This document shows, in pieces, positions 15,961-24,247 of a DNA stretch of 64,000 nt. A model generated the notes under the pieces. The model had not been told where the DNA came from. It made no database searches and worked only from the letters and a program-made list of their open reading frames with translations. Source of the DNA: Hamadaea tsunoensis DSM 44101 (GTDB lineage: Bacteria; Actinomycetota; Actinomycetes; Mycobacteriales; Micromonosporaceae); contig NZ_AUAX01000021.1 in assembly GCF_000428945.1 (NCBI RefSeq), positions 99,977 through 163,976 on the forward strand. Reading direction: 5' to 3'. Numbering within the stretch: the stretch's first letter is position 1; every line of letters begins with the position of its first letter. A program made the translations under genes and the position numbers.

Positions 15961-18224
15961 CACAGCCCGCCGACGTTCCAGGCGCGCAGCCGCCCCCCTC
16001 GCCTGGTGGCGGGGACCAGGCAGGGCCACCTGCGACTCCGGACAACCCGCAGGCGACGGGCGCGCCGCAGACCGGTGCGCAGGCTGATGCGGGGCCGAGC
16101 CGGGCCGGGAAGACGACGTACGTCGCCAAGACGCTGCACGACACGGGCAGCGTCTCCGCGCGGCAGCAGATGAGCCAGGCGGCACAGCGCAGCCTGAGCG
16201 TCGACCGCCTCGGCATCTACGCCGCCGCCGGAGTGCACGCCGAGGGCGATCTGATCGGCCTCCAAGTCAACATGGCGACGGAGCAGACCCTGCTGCCCGG
16301 CCGCTTGCCCGACGCCGTCTACCTCTCGGTCAAGGAGGCGTTCGTCGGCGACGAGAAAGACCTCATCACCGCGGTGGAACAGCTGGGCGCCGTGCCCACC
16401 CTGGTCGTCTGCGACCAACCGGGCCGTGGGCGGCTGGCTCGCGCGGTGCGCGTACTCCAGCTGATGGAACACGCCACGATCCGCGTCGTACGCGCGGTGA
16501 AGGATCTCAAGGACAACGTCGTCGAGGGCACGGGCTACATCTACATGCCGGCGGACAGCGGCGTGGTGGACATGCGTGAACTGGATTCGCTGGGTGTGCA
16601 GTTGAGCCACGCGGGGGCCCGGTTGATTCTGATCCTTCCGCCCGAGCGCATCACGGTCGAGCTGCTGGAGATCCAGATTCAGCTGCCGCCCGGGCCGAGC
16701 GCGATGGACGTACTCAGGCGTCACCTGTCGTGGCGCCTCGCCGAGGAGTCCGCCGCCGCCACCACCGTCGTGCAGTCGATGATGGCCGACTTCGTCGCCG
16801 ACGACGCACCGCTGCGACATGCGGCCGATCTCGCCCAATGGATCTTCGAGGCTCGTTCGGACAATGGCTACGACTATGAATCGGTACGCGCCCGGGTCGA
16901 CGAACGTACGCGTACCGCCTTCGAGATCTGGTTCGACCAGCTCGATCGTGAGTCGCAGGTATTCGCCATCGCCTTGGCGGTCCTCAACGACCTGCCTTAC
17001 GAGTACGTGGTCGACGCGGCGCGGTCGTTGCGGCGGCGGGTCATGCCGCCGATCACGGTGCTCAACGCGGGCTCGGAAGGCAATGAGATCGCGGTCCGGG
17101 CCCCGGCCGACACCTTCCAGATCTCGCGGCGCGAGCGGCTGACCCGGTTGCACGCGATCGTCGAACGCAAGGACGTACGCGGCGAGTACGGCATGGCGCC
17201 GGCCGACGTGATCCGCTACCGGAATCCGGCCTACGCGCCGCAGATCATTCAGCGGGCGTGGTCCCAGTACGCGGCCCAGGCGCAGTTGCTGGACTGGCTG
17301 CGGGAGCTCGCGGTCCACCCGGCCGAGCCGGTACGCGTATGGGCGGCGACGGCGATCGGCATCCTGACCGCGGAGTCCTTCGACTACCTCTGCGAGACGG
17401 CGCTGGAGACGTGGGCACTCAGTAAATCGATGTATGCCCGCTCGGCTGTCGCGCACGCCCTGCATGTGCCGGCGAGTGATCCCCGGTTGCGCCCGCACGT
17501 CCGCAAATTGGCCGCTACCTGGGCCGATGCGGCGGCCATGACCGAGGCGACCGACCTGACCGATGACGACTTCGAGGTCGATCGGCTCGCCCAGGCGACC
17601 GCCGCCCGCATCTACGGCGTCACACTCGGGCGTGACGAGCCTGACGAGTCGCTGAGCGCGTTGCGCCGGCTGGCCGAGATCGACGACATCCGCGTCGCCC
17701 TCGCAGTCGGGGAGAGTCTCGCGGAGCTGTTGCTGGACCGGCCCGAGCGGGCCGAGCCGATTCTCGCCAACGTGCTGTCCTGGCTGGACGAGGACGCGGA
17801 CAACGAGGATCTCGCGGCAACCGCCCACCTGGCCTTCTTGATCCTGGCCACCAGCCTCGTGGTCGAGGTGCCCAGGGCAGAGGGCGCGGCGGACGCCTTC
17901 TCGTGGCCGATGCTGTTGCACCTGGCCGCGGAGAAGCCGGCACTCGGCTTCGGCATAGCGCGCATCTGGCACTACGCGATGTCGACGACCCGCTACTTCC
18001 CCGAGCAGGCGGACCTCGTCCTGGCCCAGTGGCTACGGCAGGTCGCCGACGACCAGCGGGCCTGGAGCCCGCTGGCGACGCTCGCGTCCCAGATCTGCTT
18101 CGACGATCTGGGACTGCACCAGCACCTGCTGACTCTGGTCGAGACCTGGATCACGGACGGCACTCTTACCCCTTCGAACGCGGCGGCGGCGGCCGTCCGT
18201 GACAAGTTGATCTCTCAGAGGTGA
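15957..18224 (+). CDS. large helical-repeat protein of the conflict island
   Basis: A 755-residue protein I cannot assign to a named family. The first 60 residues are Pro/Gly/Ala-rich. Residues 75-230 alternate strands and helices (VPTLVVCDQPGRG, GARLILILPPE) like a degenerate P-loop NTPase core, but no proper Walker A is present: AGKTT near residue 50 lacks the GxxxxGK loop. From about 260 to the end it is helical and acidic, with an ARM/HEAT/TPR-like look (ELAVHPAEPVRVWAATAIGI). GTG start inside GTGA, overlapping the cyclase-like gene, with an AAGGAGGG site. Strict coupling suggests it is the partner or effector of that protein. It may be an inactive STAND-type scaffold. Confidence 0.6.
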   Translation: MTQPADVPGAQPPPSPGGGDQAGPPATPDNPQATGAPQTGAQADAGPSRAGKTTYVAKTLHDTGSVSARQQMSQAAQRSLSVDRLGIYAAAGVHAEGDLIGLQVNMATEQTLLPGRLPDAVYLSVKEAFVGDEKDLITAVEQLGAVPTLVVCDQPGRGRLARAVRVLQLMEHATIRVVRAVKDLKDNVVEGTGYIYMPADSGVVDMRELDSLGVQLSHAGARLILILPPERITVELLEIQIQLPPGPSAMDVLRRHLSWRLAEESAAATTVVQSMMADFVADDAPLRHAADLAQWIFEARSDNGYDYESVRARVDERTRTAFEIWFDQLDRESQVFAIALAVLNDLPYEYVVDAARSLRRRVMPPITVLNAGSEGNEIAVRAPADTFQISRRERLTRLHAIVERKDVRGEYGMAPADVIRYRNPAYAPQIIQRAWSQYAAQAQLLDWLRELAVHPAEPVRVWAATAIGILTAESFDYLCETALETWALSKSMYARSAVAHALHVPASDPRLRPHVRKLAATWADAAAMTEATDLTDDDFEVDRLAQATAARIYGVTLGRDEPDESLSALRRLAEIDDIRVALAVGESLAELLLDRPERAEPILANVLSWLDEDADNEDLAATAHLAFLILATSLVVEVPRAEGAADAFSWPMLLHLAAEKPALGFGIARIWHYAMSTTRYFPEQADLVLAQWLRQVADDQRAWSPLATLASQICFDDLGLHQHLLTLVETWITDGTLTPSNAAAAAVRDKLISQR

Positions 18225-18226
18225 TG

Positions 18227-20203
18227 ATGAATCCGCAGGCCCCGGAGCTGTTCGTCCGTACGCCGGTACAGCAGCTGGCTTTGTCGAAGGTGGAGAAGCC
18301 CCCGCACATCTACGTCGTCTACTCCACGGTCGATGGTCACGTGATCGACCTCGGCGGCGGTCGCGTCGCCGGTGTGACCGACCGGGTCGGGCGCGGGCTG
18401 AAGTACCGGTACGACGTGGACGTGTCGCCACGTGAGGCGCACATGCGCGTCAATCCGGGAACGCTCAAGAGTTCGGAGCAGGTGTTCGACTTCGGCGGAT
18501 TCGTCCATATAGGATTCCGGATCTCCGACCCGGCGGCGTTCGTTCGCTACGGCCAGCCGGCCGGCGCCCACAGCCTCGTCACCAGCCGGGTGATGGAGAA
18601 GATGCGGATGATCTGCGCGCAGTATCCGATCACCCGGGTCGGGGACGCCGAACTCGCCGTCAATCGCAGCTTCGAGCAGCCCTTGGAGCTGAGGATGGAG
18701 GGCGTGACCGTCTACCGCTGCGTCGCCAGTCTGTCGGTCGACGACCAGCACGGCGAGCACGCCAAGGCGGTCCGCGCCGCCGAGCAGCAGGCAGTCCTTG
18801 CCCAGCATGCGCATACGGCGAACGTGCAGAGCGCGGCCGCGTCCGTCGAAGTACAGAGCATCCACGACAGTCACGCCCGGGAGAGCCAGCGCAAGCTCGT
18901 CGAGACGTTCAGCGGCATGAACATCGATGAGTCGCAGCTGCTCAAGATCTTCGTCGCCCAGAATCCCGCCAACGCGGCGACCGCGTGGCAGCTGCTCGCC
19001 GAGCGGGACGCGGCCCGGCATCAGCGCGAGGACATCCGCAACGAGGTCTCGCTCCGAGTCTTGCAGTTCCTGGTCGACAACAAGCTGCTCACCCGCGGGC
19101 AGTTGCAGCAGGTGCTACCGCACCTCACGGCGCTCGACGACGGTCGGCAACTGTGGGCCGTGGCCGCCGCGTCGGCGCCCGCGGCGCTGCCGGCGGGACC
19201 GGACCCCTACCCGACGATCGAGGGAAGTGTGCAGGCCACGCCGGCGGCCCGGCCGTCGGTGGTACTCGGACCCCAGGCGCAGTCGGCCGGCCCCGGCGGT
19301 CCGGCCGGCAGCCCCTACTCGGCACCGGCTCCCGCTCCGATGGCGGCTCCTGCTCCGGCGAACTCAGCCGGTCCCGCTGCGCAGGCCCGGCCGGCTACCC
19401 GGCCGCCGATGTCGACCGCGCCCATGCAGATGCGGTTGCCCCAGCAGCCCGGCTCGACTGCCGACACGGCGGCGTCGCCCGTGATCCCGGTCGCGCCCCC
19501 GGATCAGGGCACCGCGGCGGTGGCAGCGCCGCCGGTCCCCGCACCGGCCGCCCCGCCGACGGCTGACGTACAGCCGATCTACGTGCTCGTGGACACCTCG
19601 ACCGCGCTCGCGCCGTGGGCTCCGCAGGCCCAGGGCGGCCTCACCGATCTGCTGCGCGAGGTCGGCGCGAGGCCCGACGTCGCGGCGACGCTGCGGCTGG
19701 CCGTCTTCGGCATCGCGGACACGGTACGCGAGGTCGTCCCGCTCGGCCCAGTCGGTGCTGCCGTACCGGCGTGGCCGCCGGTGGCGGGGGCGTCGGCGTC
19801 CTTCGGGTCCGGCTTCGGCGAGCTCTTCCGGCGCGTGCAAGGAGACGTGGCCACGTTGAAGAGCCAGGGGCACTCGGTCAAGCGGCCGGTCGTGTTCCTC
19901 CTCCTGGGCGCCGAGCCACCGGCGGACTGGTCCGGCCCGCGTACGCGGCTGGCCGATCGGCAGGCGCTGCCGGCCGGGCCCAACATCGTCGCGTACGGTC
20001 TCGGCGGCACGACGCCTGTCACCGTACGGGCGATGGCCACACGGCCGGACTTCGCCTTCCAGTCGGCCGACGCCGACCTGGGCGCAGGGCTCGCCGCATT
20101 CTGGCGATCGGTGACGGAGAGCGCGATTTCGACCGGTGAGACCCTCGTTCGGGGAACACCGACACTTTCGGTCAGGGATCCAGAAGGCTTCCAGCGGGCC
20201 TGA
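18227..20203 (+). CDS. SPFH/band7-like domain fused to C-terminal vWA domain
   Basis: About 658 residues. Residues 15-190 are beta-rich with a band-7/SPFH-like pattern (YVVYSTVDGHVID, VFDFGGFVHIGFRISDPAAF). They are followed by an Ala/Gln/Glu-rich coiled coil (190-240), a helical stretch to about 310, and a long Pro/Ala linker (310-450). A C-terminal vWA-like domain follows (IYVLVDTSTALAPW, then FGSGFGELF and VVFLLLGAEPP). The MIDAS is degenerate: D-T-S-T-A rather than D-x-S-x-S, and the late DG is replaced. The start is taken at 18227, five bases after AGAGG; 18221 and 18224 are alternatives. It follows the helical-repeat gene closely. Likely an oligomerising scaffold; the assignment is by pattern only. 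Confidence 0.6.
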   Translation: MNPQAPELFVRTPVQQLALSKVEKPPHIYVVYSTVDGHVIDLGGGRVAGVTDRVGRGLKYRYDVDVSPREAHMRVNPGTLKSSEQVFDFGGFVHIGFRISDPAAFVRYGQPAGAHSLVTSRVMEKMRMICAQYPITRVGDAELAVNRSFEQPLELRMEGVTVYRCVASLSVDDQHGEHAKAVRAAEQQAVLAQHAHTANVQSAAASVEVQSIHDSHARESQRKLVETFSGMNIDESQLLKIFVAQNPANAATAWQLLAERDAARHQREDIRNEVSLRVLQFLVDNKLLTRGQLQQVLPHLTALDDGRQLWAVAAASAPAALPAGPDPYPTIEGSVQATPAARPSVVLGPQAQSAGPGGPAGSPYSAPAPAPMAAPAPANSAGPAAQARPATRPPMSTAPMQMRLPQQPGSTADTAASPVIPVAPPDQGTAAVAAPPVPAPAAPPTADVQPIYVLVDTSTALAPWAPQAQGGLTDLLREVGARPDVAATLRLAVFGIADTVREVVPLGPVGAAVPAWPPVAGASASFGSGFGELFRRVQGDVATLKSQGHSVKRPVVFLLLGAEPPADWSGPRTRLADRQALPAGPNIVAYGLGGTTPVTVRAMATRPDFAFQSADADLGAGLAAFWRSVTESAISTGETLVRGTPTLSVRDPEGFQRA

Positions 20204-20213
20204 AGACAGTGAG

Positions 20214-20219
20214 TACGAT
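20214..20219 (+). promoter_or_regulatory. -10 box of a leaderless promoter for the Crp-family gene
   Basis: TACGAT ends six bases before the ATG at 20226, the spacing seen for leaderless transcripts in actinobacteria. There is no ribosome site in front of this ATG. A good -35 box is not evident. The promoter begins just past the stop of the preceding gene, so the regulator can be expressed apart from the first three island genes. Confidence 0.5.
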
Positions 20220-20225
20220 CGCTGC

Positions 20226-20903
20226 ATGGTGGGCATCTCCCAAGCCAGCCGATTCTGGCCCTCACTGTCCGAAAAGGACCGTGGGGAGCTCTTGGCGCTC
20301 GGGCAGCGGCGGATGTTCTCCGTGGAGAGCGTCATCATCGAACAGGACGCCCCGCCGGGGCTCGTCTTCGTCATCCTTTCCGGCTGCGTCAAGGTCGTCG
20401 CCCTCGACAAGAGTGGTTACCAGGCGATTCTCGCCCTGCGTCAGGCCGGGGACGTGGTCGGCGAGATGGCGAGCCTCGACGGCGGCACCCGGTCGGCGTC
20501 GGTGCTGGTCCTGTCCGAGGTACGCGCGCTCACATTCCGCTCCGAGGTGTTCAGCACCTTCATTCGTGCACATCGCGAGGCGGCGGCGGTCCTGCAGCGC
20601 TGTCTGGCCGAACGGCTCCGCGAGGCCGACCGGCACCGGGCGGCCGCCGCCACCTACTCCACCACGCAGCGGCTTGCCCGCATCCTCATCGATCTCAGCC
20701 GCAACCATGGCAGTCCCCAGGCGGACGGAAGCGTTCTCATCGGTCTCCCGTTGTCCCAGGATGACCTGGCCGGCCTGCTGTCGGTGTCGCGGCGTACGGT
20801 CGCGCGGATCATGGAGGACTGGCGCAGCGGCGACATCGTCGCGACCGGCCGACTCGCCATCCACATCAAGGATCAAGGGCGCCTGCTCGCCATTGCCGCC
20901 TGA
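20226..20903 (+). CDS. Crp/Fnr-family transcriptional regulator
   Basis: A 225-residue regulator. The cyclic-nucleotide-binding beta roll spans about 10-125, with VFVILSGCVKVVALDKSGYQ, and the phosphate-binding cassette reads VVGEMASLDGGTRSASV, which keeps the G-E and R-S-A residues used to bind a cyclic nucleotide. The dimerisation helix is 110-145. The winged HTH (LPLSQDDLAGLLSVSRRTVARIM) is at about 175-205. No Fe-S cysteines, so it is a CRP-like rather than an FNR-like protein. Two genes upstream lies a cyclase-homology protein with intact catalytic residues, suggesting a local second-messenger circuit. Probably controls the island. Confidence 0.88.
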   Translation: MVGISQASRFWPSLSEKDRGELLALGQRRMFSVESVIIEQDAPPGLVFVILSGCVKVVALDKSGYQAILALRQAGDVVGEMASLDGGTRSASVLVLSEVRALTFRSEVFSTFIRAHREAAAVLQRCLAERLREADRHRAAAATYSTTQRLARILIDLSRNHGSPQADGSVLIGLPLSQDDLAGLLSVSRRTVARIMEDWRSGDIVATGRLAIHIKDQGRLLAIAA

Positions 20904-21308
20904 TCCGAACGGGCGCCGCGAGTGTCATCGCCGTTGTGCGTCAGATGGCCTATAGGAACGTGTCGCGGGCCGCGATCATTGCACTGGTAACCGGGTGTCG
21001 AACAAGTGGGCCGGACTTACCTGCCGGAGTAGCCATCGTAGACCAAGGAAAATGGCCCACCGCTTCTCGAGGAGCCACTCTGTACGGCGGACCGGGCATG
21101 TCTATACGGGCATAGATGGTCAACCGCCGTGGAGAAAAAGCAGTCCGCGAGTCAACGTGATCAAGATATAGGCTCCCACCACTGCGGCTTGTGTTATTCG
21201 AGGACCTCGACAGCTGCTCGCACACCGCGCGGCATACCTACTGGAGAACACAGTGGAGCTGGCGTTCAGCCGAAAATTCGGACCTATGTGGACTATCGGA
21301 GCCGGACT
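20904..21308. other. 405-bp control region inside the island
   Basis: The only large gap in the island. Lower GC than the genes on either side. It carries a TCTAT-N6-ATAGA dyad at 21101-21116, with the 5-6-5 geometry of CRP-type sites, about 190 bp before the next start. Probably the promoter and operator region for the eleven-gene block that follows. An in-frame upstream extension of the next gene crosses this region but lacks coding character. Confidence 0.45.
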
Positions 21309-23141
21309 GTGAATTCGGGATCGCCCGTGACGGCGCGCTGCCTGATCTGCGGCTGGCCGGCCGGCACCGGGGCGGAGTGCATCGTCTGCCACTCTCCGCT
21401 GGCCGGCGCCGAGGATGCCCGCCGCCGGGCTCGGCTGGCGTGGGATCTGCGGGCCGCGCACCGGGCGGCGGCCGGTGACGAGCGCGCCCTGCTGGCCCTG
21501 GTCGCCGAGGTACGCAGCGACGACCCGGTCGAGCCGGCGGACATCCTGGCCGCCGGTATGAACCTGCGCTGGGAGCCTGACCGGCATTACGACCACAGTC
21601 TCGGTGCGATCGCAAACCTGCTCAGCGCCCTTGTCGCCGGCGACCTCGAAGTACTCGTGTTCGTCTGCCTCACCGCCGACGGAATCGAGCTCCACCGAGC
21701 GGAGGCGAGCGGCTCGCGGCTGGCGCACATGGCCGACCCCGGACCGAGATCGGAGTGGGCGGAGCTCACCGCCGCTCTGCCCACCGACCCACTGCGGCGC
21801 CGATTCGTGCTGGCGGGGGGTATCGGCACGAACGAACCCGCCGACCCGGTCGCCGTCGTGGCTGACATCCTCTCCCAACTGCCGGACCTCGACGCCCTGT
21901 TGATCTCCTCCCGGCGGGCGATCGTCGTGGTCGACGGCTGCCCGGACTGGCTGCCGTTGAGCCGGGTACGCGCCGAGGCGGTCACCCGTTACCGGGCGTC
22001 GACGTGCCTCAAGCATCCCCTGACCGGCCCCGATGACAGCGCGGCCGCTCTCGTGGACAGCCTGGTACGCCAGGCCCCGGTCGGCGTACGCCATGAACTG
22101 GTCCTGATCCGGCCCGGTGACGACGGTGTGCTCCAGCTGGAGATGGCGACCGTCCTACGGCCCGGTGAGAAGAGCACGGCGGTCAACGAGGTGGAGATCT
22201 ACGCGCCGGTGGGCCCGACAGGGCCGGTGGCGTTGCCGTTCGTCATCCGCCCGACCGCGGTGACGGAGCCCGCGGACTGGGAGATGGTCGAGCTGATGCT
22301 GGCCGATGTCCCGCGGGGACGGCGTAGCCGCATCCGGGTCTCCCTCAACGACCGCGCCCAGTTCGCGCTCGACGGTGTGCCGGTCGTGAGCGGGCCTTCG
22401 TCGACGTGGCTGGAACTGTTGCACCGCATGCCACGCCGCCTGGTCGGTGGTCCGATCGACGTCGTCTTCGCGGTAGAGCTGGTCGACGGTCCTGCCGCCG
22501 AGGCCCGGCTCGATCTGGTCCGCGCGACGGTGGACGCGATCGCGAGTGAGGTGTGGGATCCCGAGCTGATCAGGGTCGGTGCGATCGGCTACTTCCAGCA
22601 TGGTGACCTACGCCGGGAACCGGAGACCCATGTTCAGCCACTCACCGCCCCGGCCCTGGCCAAGCGTGCGCTGGCGGCCTGGCGTACGCGATCCAATGTG
22701 GATGATTACGCCGCCTGCGTGGAGGAAGCCCTCGCGGACGCCGCCGAGCTGGCCTGGCGTGACGAGGCGCACCGCTTCCTCGTGACGTTCGGATCTCGGC
22801 CCCCCTACCTGCGGGACCAGCTGCCGGCCTACACCAACGCGTGTCGCAAAGGGCTGGACTGGGTTGCGGCGTACAACCATCTCGCGGCGCGTGGCGTACG
22901 CATGATCGGAGTGCTCGGTCAGCCGGAGTGGCCTGCCCCGCGCACCACCGATGACGTCGCCTGGGTACGGCTGCACGAGGCGTGGCAGGCGCTCGGCGCG
23001 CACGCCTCCTTCGCACAGCAGGACACCGAGATCGCCGACATCCTGCACGCGGTGCAGGTCGCGTATGTCACGCCGTCGACCCCGTTCGCGTACGCGGTCG
23101 CGACTTCCCCCAGTCGGAACCATCCGGAGAGGACCTCATGA
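21309..23141 (+). CDS. zinc-ribbon protein with degenerate vWA-like C-terminus
   Basis: A 610-residue protein of unknown family. The N-terminus has a four-Cys zinc ribbon (C11, C14, C24, C27 in CLICGWPAGTGAECIVC). Residues 80-330 are mixed alpha/beta without a motif I can name. Residues about 375-600 look like a vWA/Rossmann fold: IDVVFAVELVDG in the place of the first strand, then VGAIGYFQHGD and HRFLVTFGSRPP; MIDAS residues are not conserved. The GTG at 21309 follows GGAG by seven bases; longer in-frame starts upstream are less likely. The end overlaps the GTPase gene (ATGA), so it is co-translated with it and is probably a GTPase partner. Confidence 0.6.
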   Translation: MNSGSPVTARCLICGWPAGTGAECIVCHSPLAGAEDARRRARLAWDLRAAHRAAAGDERALLALVAEVRSDDPVEPADILAAGMNLRWEPDRHYDHSLGAIANLLSALVAGDLEVLVFVCLTADGIELHRAEASGSRLAHMADPGPRSEWAELTAALPTDPLRRRFVLAGGIGTNEPADPVAVVADILSQLPDLDALLISSRRAIVVVDGCPDWLPLSRVRAEAVTRYRASTCLKHPLTGPDDSAAALVDSLVRQAPVGVRHELVLIRPGDDGVLQLEMATVLRPGEKSTAVNEVEIYAPVGPTGPVALPFVIRPTAVTEPADWEMVELMLADVPRGRRSRIRVSLNDRAQFALDGVPVVSGPSSTWLELLHRMPRRLVGGPIDVVFAVELVDGPAAEARLDLVRATVDAIASEVWDPELIRVGAIGYFQHGDLRREPETHVQPLTAPALAKRALAAWRTRSNVDDYAACVEEALADAAELAWRDEAHRFLVTFGSRPPYLRDQLPAYTNACRKGLDWVAAYNHLAARGVRMIGVLGQPEWPAPRTTDDVAWVRLHEAWQALGAHASFAQQDTEIADILHAVQVAYVTPSTPFAYAVATSPSRNHPERTS

Positions 23142-24247
23142 GCCTCCAGCCCCCGCCCGTGTCGTCGCGCCTGGCGTCTTCCAACTCGGCCGCTCCGGTC
23201 GTCGCCGGTCCAGCGCCGGCGGTGCCGAGACCGCCGTCCTCGGCGCGGCCGTCCGCGGCGCCGGCGCCCGCCGTGCCACCCGGCCCGCCGCCCATCAGCA
23301 TCGGGCTGTGCGGTGCCACCGGCGGCGGCAAGACGACCTTCCTGGCTACCTTGAACACCGCGATCCAGAACGCCAACCTCGGTGGCGACCAGTGGACGTT
23401 GACCGCGCGCGACGAGGCATCGCTCAAGTTCCTGCGCGAGCGCGAGGCCGAGGTGATCAGTGGCCGCATGTTCCCGCAGAGCACCACGGTCACCAGTCAA
23501 TACCAGTGGCGGATCGACGGGAGTACGGCGCCGGCGAGAACCGGGCGGTTCCGGCGTACGCCGACCGCGCGGCCGATCAGCTTCGTCATCGACGTGGAGG
23601 ACCGGCCCGGCAGCGCCTTCCTCATGGACGACGACGCCAGCTTCAAGATCACTGAGGAGGGCCTCAAGCGGCTCGCCGACGCCAGTGCCCTGATCTTCAT
23701 CTTCGACCCGATCCGCGAGCTCGACCGCGGCGACGTGCAGGTCCGGTCCAACTGGCAGTACTTCAGCGGTCTGGTGCAGACCCTGGGCATGCGCCTCGGA
23801 CAGCTGGGCCGGCTCGCCCCGAACGGACGGCTGCCGCACAAGCTGGCGGTCTGCGTCACCAAGTACGACGACCCGAAGATCTTCGGGCACGCGTACCACG
23901 CGGGGCTGATCGACGTGGACGCCGACGGACAGCCGCACGTGCCCGCCGATCGCACGAACGAGTACTTCGAGTGGTTCTGCGGATTCGCCGAGCGGCACGC
24001 TCAGGACTCGGCGCCGTCTCAGTTCCTCGGCCTGATGCGAGCCTCCTTTCAGCCCGACGCCGTACGCGTCTTCTGCACCTCGTCGGTGGGCTTCTACACC
24101 GAGCCCGGCAAGGAGATCGACCTGCACGACTGCTGGAACGTCCGCATCGTCGACGGGTTGCCCCGCGTACGCGGACGGCTTCGCCCGATCAACGTTCTGG
24201 AGCCGCTCGCCGCCCTGGAAAGCAAGATCAGCACGGGGGCGTGGTGA
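23138..24247 (+). CDS. P-loop GTPase of bacterial conflict systems (DO-GTPase-like)
   Basis: A 369-residue GTPase. A Pro/Ala-rich 50-residue N-terminus precedes the P-loop GATGGGKTTF (G59-K65-T66). The beta-strand-3 region reads ISFVIDVEDRPG in place of a classical DxxG. The base-specificity motif is T241-K242-Y243-D244, matching (N/T)KxD. The next gene encodes a GAP1-type protein, the known companion of the 'double-GTPase' family from NTP-dependent conflict systems, which supports the assignment. Start and stop overlap both neighbours (ATGA and TGATG). Likely a GTP-controlled switch that licenses a downstream effector. Confidence 0.8.
   Translation: MSLQPPPVSSRLASSNSAAPVVAGPAPAVPRPPSSARPSAAPAPAVPPGPPPISIGLCGATGGGKTTFLATLNTAIQNANLGGDQWTLTARDEASLKFLREREAEVISGRMFPQSTTVTSQYQWRIDGSTAPARTGRFRRTPTARPISFVIDVEDRPGSAFLMDDDASFKITEEGLKRLADASALIFIFDPIRELDRGDVQVRSNWQYFSGLVQTLGMRLGQLGRLAPNGRLPHKLAVCVTKYDDPKIFGHAYHAGLIDVDADGQPHVPADRTNEYFEWFCGFAERHAQDSAPSQFLGLMRASFQPDAVRVFCTSSVGFYTEPGKEIDLHDCWNVRIVDGLPRVRGRLRPINVLEPLAALESKISTGAW

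Noticed and set aside
15870..17972. 700-codon minus-strand frame opposite the helical-repeat gene
   Set aside because: Composition is typical of an antisense shadow (many Arg, Gly, Val and Asp runs) and the plus-strand genes here are coupled by overlapping starts and stops.
15957..18224. AGKTT near the N-terminus taken as a Walker A motif
   Set aside because: The preceding GxxxxG loop is missing and the surroundings are a Pro/Gly-rich linker.
20136..20225. Upstream in-frame extension of the Crp-family gene
   Set aside because: It would overlap the end of the preceding gene, and the CRP fold begins at 20226 directly after a -10 box.
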